Assembly: GCA_027080605.1 (NCBI GenBank)
Contig: JALWRO010000283.1
Location: 521 to 12,700, forward strand
DNA from: Campylobacterales bacterium
GTDB taxonomy: Bacteria; Campylobacterota; Campylobacteria; Campylobacterales; QNZT01
Direction: 5' to 3'
Length of the DNA stretch: 12,180 bases
Shown here piece by piece: positions 7,265 to 12,180 of this stretch. Within the stretch, counting starts at the first letter, position 1. The number at the start of each line of letters is the position of its first letter. The translations under genes and the position numbers were made by a program. Below the pieces are notes generated by a model. It saw only the letters and a program-made list of their open reading frames with translations. It had not been told where the DNA came from and ran no database searches.

Positions 7265-8953
7265 CGTCTCCAGACTTTTCGTATTCACCACATCCTCCTT
7301 CTCCAGCCATCCCCGTCTTGCCTGGTTGATGCCGTAACGCATATATGAAAGTTGTCCGCTTGCGTGGGCGTCGGTGGCAATGCTGAATTTGACGCCTTTT
7401 TCTCTGGCTTCTTTGATGAGTACATCATTGAGGTCGAGGCGTTCGGGTTGGGCGTTGATTTCGAGAAATTTTCCCTCCTCTTTGATCGCTTTGCAGATCT
7501 CTTTAAAATCAAGTTCCAGCGGGGCGCGTTTGCCGATGAGTCTGCCGGTGGGGTGGGCAATACCTTTGATGTACGGGTTTTGGATCGCTTTGATAAGGCG
7601 TTTGGTTTGTGCTTTCCTGGTGAGTTTGAATTTGGAGTGGATCGCACCGAGGGCGATATCGAGCTGTTTTAGAATGTCATCTTCCATCCCGGGTGATCCG
7701 TCTTCGAGGATATCGACTTCCATGCCTTTGAAGATGTGAAAGGGGGCATATCTTTCTCTTAGTTTTTCAATCTCTTCAAACTGTTTGAGTGCCTTTTGGG
7801 CGTCCAGTCCTTTGACAACGGCAAGGGTGGCGCTGTGATCGGTGACGGCGATGTATGTGTAGTTTTTTGCGATAGCTGTTTTGACCATTGTTTCGAGGGT
7901 ATCCATTCCGTCGCTGTATGTCGTGTGCATGTGCAAATCACCCCGAATATCTTCCAGGGTGATGAGGTTTGGCAGTCTGTTTTTGGCAGCGGCTTCTATC
8001 TCTCCTCTGTTTTCCCGAAGCTCCGGCGGTATGACGGGAAGATGCACACTTTCGTAAACATCTTTTTCCGTCAACCCTGCGACCTTCTGCTCCTTTTGAT
8101 AGACACCGTATTCGTTGATTTTCAGTCCAAGGTCGATGGCGATTTGCCGAATAGCGATGACATGCGTTTTGGAACCGGTAAAGTAGTGCAGGGCGGCGCC
8201 GTAACTCTCTTTTTCAACGACCCGAAGATCGATCTGAAGACTGTTTTTTAAAACGACGGTTGAGCGTGTCGTACCGGCGGAGATCACCTCCAGTACCTGG
8301 GAAAACTTTGTAAAATAGTCGATTACTTTCGGCGGTTCTTTTGCGGTACAGAGCATGTCAACATCACCGACGGTCTCTTTTTTCCTTCGGAAACTTCCCG
8401 CCGCTTCGATGGTCAAAATCCCCGGCGCCTTTTGCAGATAGGCGATCAGCTCTTCGACGATGGGTTCTGCTTCGGCAAAGAGAAAACGCACTCCTTCCTG
8501 TTTGAGCAGGCGGATACCTTTTAAAATCTTCTCTTCCGTTTTGGGACCGAAACCGGGCAGTTTGCTTATTTCATGATGTAAAGCCGCTTCTTTGAGCGCA
8601 TCGGGATCACTGATATGCAGTGTTTCGTAAAGTACTTTGACCCGTTTGGGACCCAGCCCTTCGATGGAGAGCAGTGCACGCAGTGCTTCGGGGATCTCTT
8701 TTTTCAGATTATCCAGTTTTTGCAATTTCCCCGTACGAAGAATCTCTTTGATTTTTTCGGCAAGATCTTTACCGATTCCCGGCAGGATAGAGAGGTCTTT
8801 GCCTTCTGCGACCATCTCTTCCACCGGTTTTCCAATAGACTCCAGCGTCCTTGCTGCATTGCGGTATGCACGTACTTTAAACGGGTTTTCACCTTTGATT
8901 TCCAGCAGATCAGCCAGTTCATTGAAGATGGCGGCGATTTCACGATTTTGCAT
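7244..8953 (-). CDS. polX: DNA polymerase/3'-5' exonuclease PolX (family X polymerase with PHP domain)
   Basis: This 569-residue cytoplasmic enzyme fills short gaps in base-excision or break repair, and its PHP domain supplies Mn-dependent 3'-5' exonuclease or AP-endonuclease activity. The N-terminal 8-kDa-like domain (1-90) carries a helix-hairpin-helix LPGIGKDLAEKI (57-68). Further hairpins are IEGLGPKRV (97-105) and LPGFGPKTEEKIL (132-144). The nucleotidyltransferase motif GSFRRKKETVGDVDML (186-201) provides Asp197 and Asp199, and LQIDLRV provides Asp242; the YFTGS motif lies at 257-261. The PHP domain keeps its metal ligands: His341/His343 (DLHMHTTYSD), Asp371/His372 (TDHS), Glu412, His439, His467, and Asp528/His530 (ATDAHA). 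Length equals that of Bacillus and Thermus PolX (about 570-575), so the gene is intact. The ATG at 8953 has a strong AAGGAGG (8964-8958). It is a single gene flanked by toxin-antitoxin genes. Confidence 0.97.
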   Translation of the reverse strand: MQNREIAAIFNELADLLEIKGENPFKVRAYRNAARTLESIGKPVEEMVAEGKDLSILPGIGKDLAEKIKEILRTGKLQKLDNLKKEIPEALRALLSIEGLGPKRVKVLYETLHISDPDALKEAALHHEISKLPGFGPKTEEKILKGIRLLKQEGVRFLFAEAEPIVEELIAYLQKAPGILTIEAAGSFRRKKETVGDVDMLCTAKEPPKVIDYFTKFSQVLEVISAGTTRSTVVLKNSLQIDLRVVEKESYGAALHYFTGSKTHVIAIRQIAIDLGLKINEYGVYQKEQKVAGLTEKDVYESVHLPVIPPELRENRGEIEAAAKNRLPNLITLEDIRGDLHMHTTYSDGMDTLETMVKTAIAKNYTYIAVTDHSATLAVVKGLDAQKALKQFEEIEKLRERYAPFHIFKGMEVDILEDGSPGMEDDILKQLDIALGAIHSKFKLTRKAQTKRLIKAIQNPYIKGIAHPTGRLIGKRAPLELDFKEICKAIKEEGKFLEINAQPERLDLNDVLIKEAREKGVKFSIATDAHASGQLSYMRYGINQARRGWLEKEDVVNTKSLETLVKFLK

Positions 8954-8981
8954 AAAGCCTCCTTTCGGAAAGTTTTTTGAA

Positions 8982-9026
8982 ATTATAGCGTTTTAATTAG
9001 TTTAATATTCTTCTCTATAAAGAATA
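8982..9026 (-). promoter_or_regulatory. Putative polX promoter with palindrome over the -35 region
   Basis: On the minus strand 8987-8982 reads TATAAT, 29 nt upstream of the polX start. The -35 hexamer is poor (GAATAT at 17-nt spacing) and lies in a palindrome TATTCTT-7 nt-AAGAATA (9006-9012 with 9020-9026), which could be an activator or repressor site. The remainder of the 207-bp spacer up to 9160 is very AT-rich and holds the divergent promoter described separately. Confidence 0.4.
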
Positions 9027-9123
9027 GATACTTTAGTTGTCCAGTTAAGATAAAATATTTTTAACTCAATGGCTTATTTTAATTTATTAGGTAAAATAAC
9101 TATTACCAAATTTACACAAATAG

Positions 9124-9132
9124 TGTTATGAT
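9124..9132 (+). promoter_or_regulatory. Extended -10 promoter of the cysteine-rich protein gene
   Basis: TGTTATGAT (9124-9132) fits TGn-TATAAT with one mismatch and lies 28 nt before the ATG. A weak TTACCA (9103-9108) lies 18 nt upstream of the -10 hexamer. With the strong Shine-Dalgarno site, this suggests good expression. Confidence 0.5.
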
Positions 9133-9160
9133 TTCTCTATAGTTTTAGAAGGAGGTAAAA

Positions 9161-9430
9161 ATGAAAAACTTAAAAACTATTTTGGTCTCGGCGGCGTTAT
9201 TGGCAGGTGTGAGTGCAAGTGCTGACTGTTGTGTTACAAGCTGTTGTCAGCCTGCAAAATGTGTGAAGGTAATCACCAAATGTGTACCTTACAAAGTGTG
9301 CAGTACAGTATGTGTACCGACATATGATGCCTGTGGTAATTTTTGCGGTTATAAAAAGGTGAAAAAGTGTGTCACCAAGTATAAAACCGTCAAACAAAAA
9401 GTAACGGTAGATTGTTGTTGCTGTAACTAA
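9161..9430 (+). CDS. Small secreted cysteine-rich protein of unknown function
   Basis: The 89-residue product starts with a Sec signal peptide: MKNLK, then a hydrophobic core TILVSAALLAGV, then the cleavage-like SASA (18-21), so the mature protein of about 68 residues would be periplasmic or secreted. The mature part contains 15 cysteines: a CC..CC pair near the start, single Cys at short regular spacings alternating with Lys/Val/Tyr-rich segments (KCVKVITKC, VPYKVC, VPTYDAC), a KKVKKCVTKYKTVKQK stretch, and a CCCC run at the C-terminus. I recognise no known family. The composition suggests a disulfide-knotted protein or a metal (Cu, Zn, Cd or Fe-S) binder, and the lysine/valine pattern loosely recalls cysteine-rich surface proteins of other bacteria. 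AAGGAGG (9149-9155) gives a 5-nt spacing to the ATG. The gene appears monocistronic and is followed by a long hairpin. Confidence 0.85.
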   Translation: MKNLKTILVSAALLAGVSASADCCVTSCCQPAKCVKVITKCVPYKVCSTVCVPTYDACGNFCGYKKVKKCVTKYKTVKQKVTVDCCCCN

Positions 9431-9436
9431 CAACCA

Positions 9437-9478
9437 TTACTGCATCGAAACTATAAAAAATAGTTACCGGTGCGGTGA
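9437..9478 (+). terminator. Long two-part hairpin after the cysteine-rich gene
   Basis: TTACTGCATC (9437-9446) pairs with GGTGCGGTGA (9469-9478) over 10 bp including G-U pairs. Inside it AACTAT/ATAGTT (9449-9454 with 9460-9465) forms a further 6 bp around an AAAAA loop. It starts 7 nt after the stop codon. No T-tract follows, so it may be a weak terminator, a 3' stabilising structure or a processing site. The rest of the spacer to 9538 shows nothing else. Confidence 0.4.
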
Positions 9479-9538
9479 TAACTTCATGAACTTCTTAATA
9501 AATATGAACTCCATTTCTTTTCTGTTCCTGCGGTAAGT

Positions 9539-9567
9539 TTGACACGATTTACAAAAGCAAGTATAAT
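9539..9567 (+). promoter_or_regulatory. Perfect consensus sigma70 promoter of the mazE-like/mazF operon
   Basis: TTGACA (9539-9544) and TATAAT (9562-9567) are separated by 17 nt, an exact consensus promoter. The predicted start near 9574 leaves a leader of about 20 nt before the antitoxin ATG. Confidence 0.8.
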
Positions 9568-9577
9568 GGTATTACCA
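9567..9577. promoter_or_regulatory. Candidate antitoxin operator palindrome
   Basis: TGGTATTACCA is an 11-bp perfect palindrome (5-bp arms around a central T) that overlaps the last base of the -10 element and covers the predicted transcription start. This position suits autorepression by the ribbon-helix-helix antitoxin encoded immediately downstream. Binding is inferred. Confidence 0.5.
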
Positions 9578-9594
9578 AATTAAGGAATAAGTTC

Positions 9595-9837
9595 ATGAGA
9601 ACAGTGACATTGAAAACGGATGATGCCTTTTTTGAACGCTTGAGTAAATTGGCGAAAGAGCAACATATGAGTAAAAGTGAATTGATACGCCAGGCGGTGG
9701 CAGAGTATGAGAAAAATGTATTTCGCAGGCGCCTGAAAGAGCAGTTTAAAGAAGCATCTCTGAAAGTGCGGGAAGAGAGTCGGAGAGTTGCGGAAGCGTT
9801 TGATGAGACGTTGGAAGATGGTCTCGATGCTTTATAA
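9595..9837 (+). CDS. MazE-like ribbon-helix-helix antitoxin
   Basis: The 80-residue product has the ribbon-helix-helix layout RTVTLKTDDAFFERLSKLA (2-20), the turn EQHMSKSELI (22-31) and helix RQAVAEYEKNV (32-42). A long charged helix and an acidic tail (EAFDETLEDGLDAL, 67-80) follow, which would wrap around and block the toxin. The ATG at 9595 has AAGGA (9582-9586). Its 3' end overlaps the MazF gene by 11 nt, the usual translational coupling of antitoxin-toxin pairs. It probably represses its own promoter, which carries a palindrome at the start site. Confidence 0.85.
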   Translation: MRTVTLKTDDAFFERLSKLAKEQHMSKSELIRQAVAEYEKNVFRRRLKEQFKEASLKVREESRRVAEAFDETLEDGLDAL

Positions 9838-10174
9838 AAGAGGTACGATCTTTCCAGCTAGATTGAATCCTGCCAGAGGTACGGAGCCTGGGAAAATACG
9901 ACCGGTATTGATATTGCAAGCGGATGATTTAACAGCAGCAGGACATACAACGGTGGTAATTGTACCGCTTACAACCAATCTCATAGATGCCTCCCCTTTA
10001 CGTTTCCGCATTTCTAAAAGAGAAAAACTGCACAATGACTCAGATCTGATGTGTGATCAGATTCGGGCAGTTGATATCCGAAGACTCGGTACCGAGAGAA
10101 TTGCAACACTCACATATGAAGAGATGTTGCAGATAGAAACGAGAATTAGTTTAATTCTCAGTTTTAGCTGTTGA
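9827..10174 (+). CDS. mazF: MazF/PemK-family endoribonuclease toxin
   Basis: The 115-residue product is a complete MazF-type toxin, which inhibits growth by cleaving RNA at short sequence motifs. Characteristic segments are MLYKRGTIFPARL (1-13), PARGTEPGKIRPVLIL (15-30) with the conserved Arg25-Pro26, TTVVIVPLTT (41-50), and MCDQIRAVDIRRL (75-87). The frame is open upstream to 9788, but ATG 9827 is preferred because it places the RG motif at residues 5-6 as in relatives and has GGAAG (9813-9817) at workable spacing; ATG 9818 is the alternative. All conserved blocks are present, so it should be active and held in check by the antitoxin just upstream. Cleavage specificity cannot be predicted. 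Confidence 0.92.
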   Translation: MLYKRGTIFPARLNPARGTEPGKIRPVLILQADDLTAAGHTTVVIVPLTTNLIDASPLRFRISKREKLHNDSDLMCDQIRAVDIRRLGTERIATLTYEEMLQIETRISLILSFSC

Positions 10175-10187
10175 AGTGATAGAATAA

Positions 10188-10412
10188 ATGGTACAGTTTA
10201 AAATCACCCTGACAGATGAGTTAGCAGATTTCCTCTCTTTTCATAAAGAGTTCGGTTTCAAAAACAAAAGTGATATGATTCGGGATGCGCTGGAGCGTCT
10301 GAAAAAGGATCTGGAGTGTAAACGACTGGAGGAATCTGCACAGCTCTATTTGGAATTGTATGAACATGATGAAAAGATGCTTGAATGGGTAGAAGATAGT
10401 ATGTTAGATTAG
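10188..10412 (+). CDS. Ribbon-helix-helix antitoxin-like protein without a downstream toxin
   Basis: The 74-residue product shows strand MVQFKITLTD (1-10), helix ELADFLSFHKEF (11-22), the turn GFKNKSD (23-29), helix MIRDALERLKKDLE (30-43) and an acidic C-terminal arm ending MLEWVEDSMLD (64-74). That tail is of the kind I associate with MazE-type antitoxins normally placed directly before a PemK/MazF gene. It begins 13 nt after mazF with only a weak Shine-Dalgarno sequence, so it is probably transcribed with the mazF operon. Downstream, a convergent gene ends 8 nt away, leaving no room for a toxin. It could be a second neutraliser, a regulator of the operon, or a leftover of a lost pair. Confidence 0.75.
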   Translation: MVQFKITLTDELADFLSFHKEFGFKNKSDMIRDALERLKKDLECKRLEESAQLYLELYEHDEKMLEWVEDSMLD

Positions 10413-10420
10413 TGTAAATC

Positions 10421-11713
10421 TCAAAGAGAATCTGAGTTCTTTTTCTGCACCTCCCTCAGTCTTTGCAATACAAAAGCGACATGCGTACGCAGCAGATAGT
10501 ACTCTCCCATATATGACAGCGGTACGTCGGTATGTTGTTTGATTTCATTTTGCAGTTGTTCCAGTTTTTCGATTTGTTCGGGAATCTCTTCGGGTGGGAG
10601 TGTTTCCATTTGCCGGTCGACTTCGTTGAGTTGGTGGTACCAGCGGTAGATTTTGGAGCGGATGCGCCAGCGGTAGAGTGGCAGGAAACTTTTTAAAAGA
10701 GGGATGAGCAGCGTCAGGATCGGAATGAGCAAGATTTTGAGGCGGTAGATGTTGGCGGCGATCCAGTAGGGGAAAATTTTCTCAAGCCAAGTATCTCCTT
10801 CGGTGAAATAGCGTGCTGCAGAGGGGTGTACCGGCAGTTGTGTAGCGGTGATGTTGGGATAGGCGGTGCCGTCACTTTTGAGTCGGGCGGGTGGGTTGTG
10901 TGCTTTTTTGACGACCCGTGCCATGAGTCGTACGAGTACTTTGTCGAGATCGTTTGAGGTTACGACCATTGCCGGGGCGGCGAGCAGGTCAAGATCGTGT
11001 GTCGGGATATTTTGGGCGAGATCGATCGCGCCTTCGGGCAAGGTGACTTTCTCCAGGTAGGGGAACCGGAGGATAAAAGCGTCGATACGGCGGATAGGGA
11101 GCAGTTTGAGTGTGGGGTTTTCAAAACAGCTTCTGATTTTGGGAGAAGTGGCGGAGATGACACGAAAAAGGGTGTCGATTTCACCTCTTTTCAGCAACTT
11201 GCACGCACGGGAGTCGTTGATGTCAAGCAATGCAGTGTTGTTGCTGTCTATGCCTGCTTCATGAAGGAGTTTTTGACTTAGGGCAAAGGTACCGCTGCCG
11301 CGTTCTCCGATTGCGATGCGTTTCGTGCGCAAATCGTTGATGGTGTTGATATCACTTTTCTTGGCAATGAAAATCCAAAGCGGTTCGGGGTAGATAGCTG
11401 CTATTGCGTTTATTTTCTTTTCATCACTTTTTTTGGCGGTACCTCCCTGCATGAAGCCGATATCGGCTTTATGTGAAAGCAGAAGTTTTCTTGTTTCCAC
11501 AGAACCGGCGCTTGGCAGCAGGTGTACTTTTACGCCTTCCTCTTCGAGCAGTTTTTTGTAGCGTATGGCATAGCTGTAATAGACACCACCTTCTCTTCCG
11601 GTAGCGATGGTCAACTCTTTTTTCGGTTCGGGTTGGATAAAACGGCTTGTGAACCAGAAGGCACCGCCGATCAGCAGCAACATGGGTATCCAGAGTTTGA
11701 TCGCTTCTTTCAT
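10421..11713 (-). CDS. TAXI-family (TRAP-type) solute-binding protein with C-terminal membrane anchor
   Basis: This 430-residue protein begins with an uncleaved-looking signal anchor (IKLWIPMLLLIGGAFWF, 5-21). The TAXI periplasmic binding fold follows: LTIATGREGGVYYSYA (34-49), HLLPSAGSVETRKLL (64-78), KADIGFMQGG (82-91), DLRTKRIAIGERGSGT (127-142), LKRGEIDTLF (174-183) and the family-end motif LPVHPSAARYFTEG (293-306). It then departs from the usual soluble receptor: a hydrophobic segment (about 324-345, YRLKILLIPILTLLIPLL) leads to a basic stretch and an amphipathic, probably coiled-coil tail (375-425). The tail would lie in the cytoplasm if the N-terminus is inside. TAXI proteins bind small anions or amino acids such as glutamate for TRAP permeases, but no DctQ/DctM gene is in this window. 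It could be a permease-associated receptor or a membrane sensor. The ATG at 11713 has only a weak ribosome site. Confidence 0.85.
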   Translation of the reverse strand: MKEAIKLWIPMLLLIGGAFWFTSRFIQPEPKKELTIATGREGGVYYSYAIRYKKLLEEEGVKVHLLPSAGSVETRKLLLSHKADIGFMQGGTAKKSDEKKINAIAAIYPEPLWIFIAKKSDINTINDLRTKRIAIGERGSGTFALSQKLLHEAGIDSNNTALLDINDSRACKLLKRGEIDTLFRVISATSPKIRSCFENPTLKLLPIRRIDAFILRFPYLEKVTLPEGAIDLAQNIPTHDLDLLAAPAMVVTSNDLDKVLVRLMARVVKKAHNPPARLKSDGTAYPNITATQLPVHPSAARYFTEGDTWLEKIFPYWIAANIYRLKILLIPILTLLIPLLKSFLPLYRWRIRSKIYRWYHQLNEVDRQMETLPPEEIPEQIEKLEQLQNEIKQHTDVPLSYMGEYYLLRTHVAFVLQRLREVQKKNSDSL

Positions 11714-11837
11714 GAGAGTCTCTTTTGTTTTGTGGGTGTAGGCAAAATATCTTTTTGTATGGTAATAGAAACTGTTTCAGAAGAGGATTAAAAAAATAAA
11801 TTATTTTGAAAAATTTAACATCTTTTACTGATATCTT

Positions 11838-11926
11838 CATCAAAACGATCGATGAAGTCTATATTTTTGGTTTCGACGGTGTTCAGTGTTTCCATCAAAA
11901 CGGATAAACATACTCAAGTTTTGATG
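11838..11926. repeat. Three copies of the 9-mer CATCAAAAC in an intergenic spacer
   Basis: CATCAAAAC occurs at 11838-11846 and 11893-11901, and in inverted orientation (GTTTTGATG) at 11918-11926. The last two can form a 9-bp stem with a 16-nt loop. CTTCATC/GATGAAG (11835-11841 with 11851-11857) forms a second small stem over the first copy. The spacer 11714-11950 is otherwise AT-rich and contains no gene I can support. The repeats may be regulator sites upstream of the leftward TAXI gene or 3' structures of the cytochrome gene. Confidence 0.4.
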
Positions 11927-11934
11927 CAGTGATT

Positions 11935-11963
11935 GGGGGGGGAAAGAGAATCACTTCTCTTTC
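11935..11963 (-). other. G8 tract and 8-bp hairpin spanning the cytochrome stop codon
   Basis: Eight consecutive G lie at 11935-11942. GAAAGAGA (11942-11949) and TCTCTTTC (11956-11963) form a perfect 8-bp stem with a 6-nt loop that contains part of the stop codon of the leftward cytochrome gene. In that gene's mRNA the hairpin would be followed by a run of C rather than U, so it is not a standard terminator. Confidence 0.5.
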
Positions 11964-12180
11964 TTCTTCTCCAGCAGTGTGTGGCTGAGGAGTTCCTGTT
12001 TGCTCCACTCTTCCATCCCCCAGCTGTCAAGATCTTGCTGGAGTCGGTCGAGTCCACGCTCTTTGTGGCAGGCGTAACATGCATTTGTTTCGGCGGGCAT
12101 GTTCCACGCTTTTGTCTCTGCCGGTGAGGTGAATGCGAACATATGCGATCGAACGGTCAGCGGGGACTTTCCGGTGTGAC
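11951..12180 (-). CDS. Multiheme cytochrome c, C-terminal fragment (5' end outside the window)
   Basis: The frame is open to the window edge, so the gene is partial and the internal Met at 12142 is not its start. The 75 visible residues begin HTGKSPLTVRSHMF, where the first His is likely the end of a previous CxxCH motif, and contain one complete heme-binding motif CYACH (in NACYACHKERG). The spacing and the PAETKAWNMPAETNACYACH context resemble periplasmic multiheme cytochromes of the doubled-CxxCH or cytochrome c-552/554 type. The tail is charged and ends LLEKKKEK. It would take part in periplasmic electron transfer; the partner and the number of hemes cannot be determined here. The gene is on the same strand as the downstream TAXI gene but 237 nt away. 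Confidence 0.75.
   Translation of the reverse strand, partial: HTGKSPLTVRSHMFAFTSPAETKAWNMPAETNACYACHKERGLDRLQQDLDSWGMEEWSKQELLSHTLLEKKKEK

Noticed and set aside
7285..7941. Several open frames of 60-120 codons on both strands inside the polX region
   Set aside because: They are alternative-frame shadows of polX, whose full set of conserved motifs is in one continuous frame; they lack ribosome sites and recognisable domains.
10411..10450. Possible bidirectional terminator between the convergent antitoxin and TAXI genes
   Set aside because: Only a 4-bp stem (CTCA/TGAG) can be drawn before the T-rich stretch; too weak to list as a feature.
11469..11843. A 124-codon minus-strand frame and an overlapping plus-strand frame at the 5' end of the TAXI gene
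   Set aside because: They overlap the signal-anchor and first domain of the TAXI protein in other frames and show no family features.

Overview
The window looks like a chromosomal segment from a Gram-negative bacterium, most plausibly a Campylobacterota (Sulfurovum/Sulfurimonas-like) organism. That placement is an inference from gene content: a bacterial GH57 pair, a PHP-type PolX, a TAXI-type periplasmic binding protein and a multiheme c-type cytochrome. No taxonomic marker gene is present. No tRNA, rRNA, CRISPR array or complete transposon was seen.

Region 1 (2-6148, + strand) is a tightly packed three-gene carbohydrate operon. It holds the 3' part of a fused sugar-nucleotidyltransferase/phosphohexomutase-like protein whose mutase motifs are degenerate, a GH57 alpha-amylase-like hydrolase (COG1449 type), and a GH57 4-alpha-glucanotransferase of the Thermococcus type. 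The genes overlap by 20 nt or are separated by 8 nt, and a hairpin terminator follows. The two GH57 enzymes would together trim and rearrange alpha-1,4-glucans such as glycogen or maltodextrins. The first gene suggests a link to sugar-nucleotide supply or sensing.

Region 2 (6149-7264) is AT-rich accessory DNA. It holds a REP/MITE-like inverted repeat, a leftward DUF4160-DUF2442 gene pair, and a divergent rightward ribbon-helix-helix antitoxin gene whose partner toxin survives at most as a short remnant next to polX.

Region 3 (7244-8953, - strand) is an intact polX gene (family X DNA polymerase with a PHP nuclease domain), a DNA-repair enzyme.

Region 4 (8954-10412, + strand) encodes a small secreted protein with 15 cysteines of unknown function, a complete MazE-like/MazF toxin-antitoxin pair behind a consensus sigma70 promoter with a palindrome at the predicted transcription start, and a further ribbon-helix-helix antitoxin without a toxin.

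Region 5 (10421-12180, - strand) encodes a TAXI-family solute-binding protein with an unusual C-terminal membrane segment and coiled coil, then a 237-bp spacer with repeated 9-mers and a G8 tract, then the C-terminal end of a multiheme cytochrome c that runs off the window.

The most notable features are the cysteine-rich secreted protein, the cluster of toxin-antitoxin genes and orphan antitoxins flanking polX, the decayed mutase domain, and the doubly membrane-anchored TAXI protein with no TRAP permease beside it. I did not find a clear-cut new multi-gene system.
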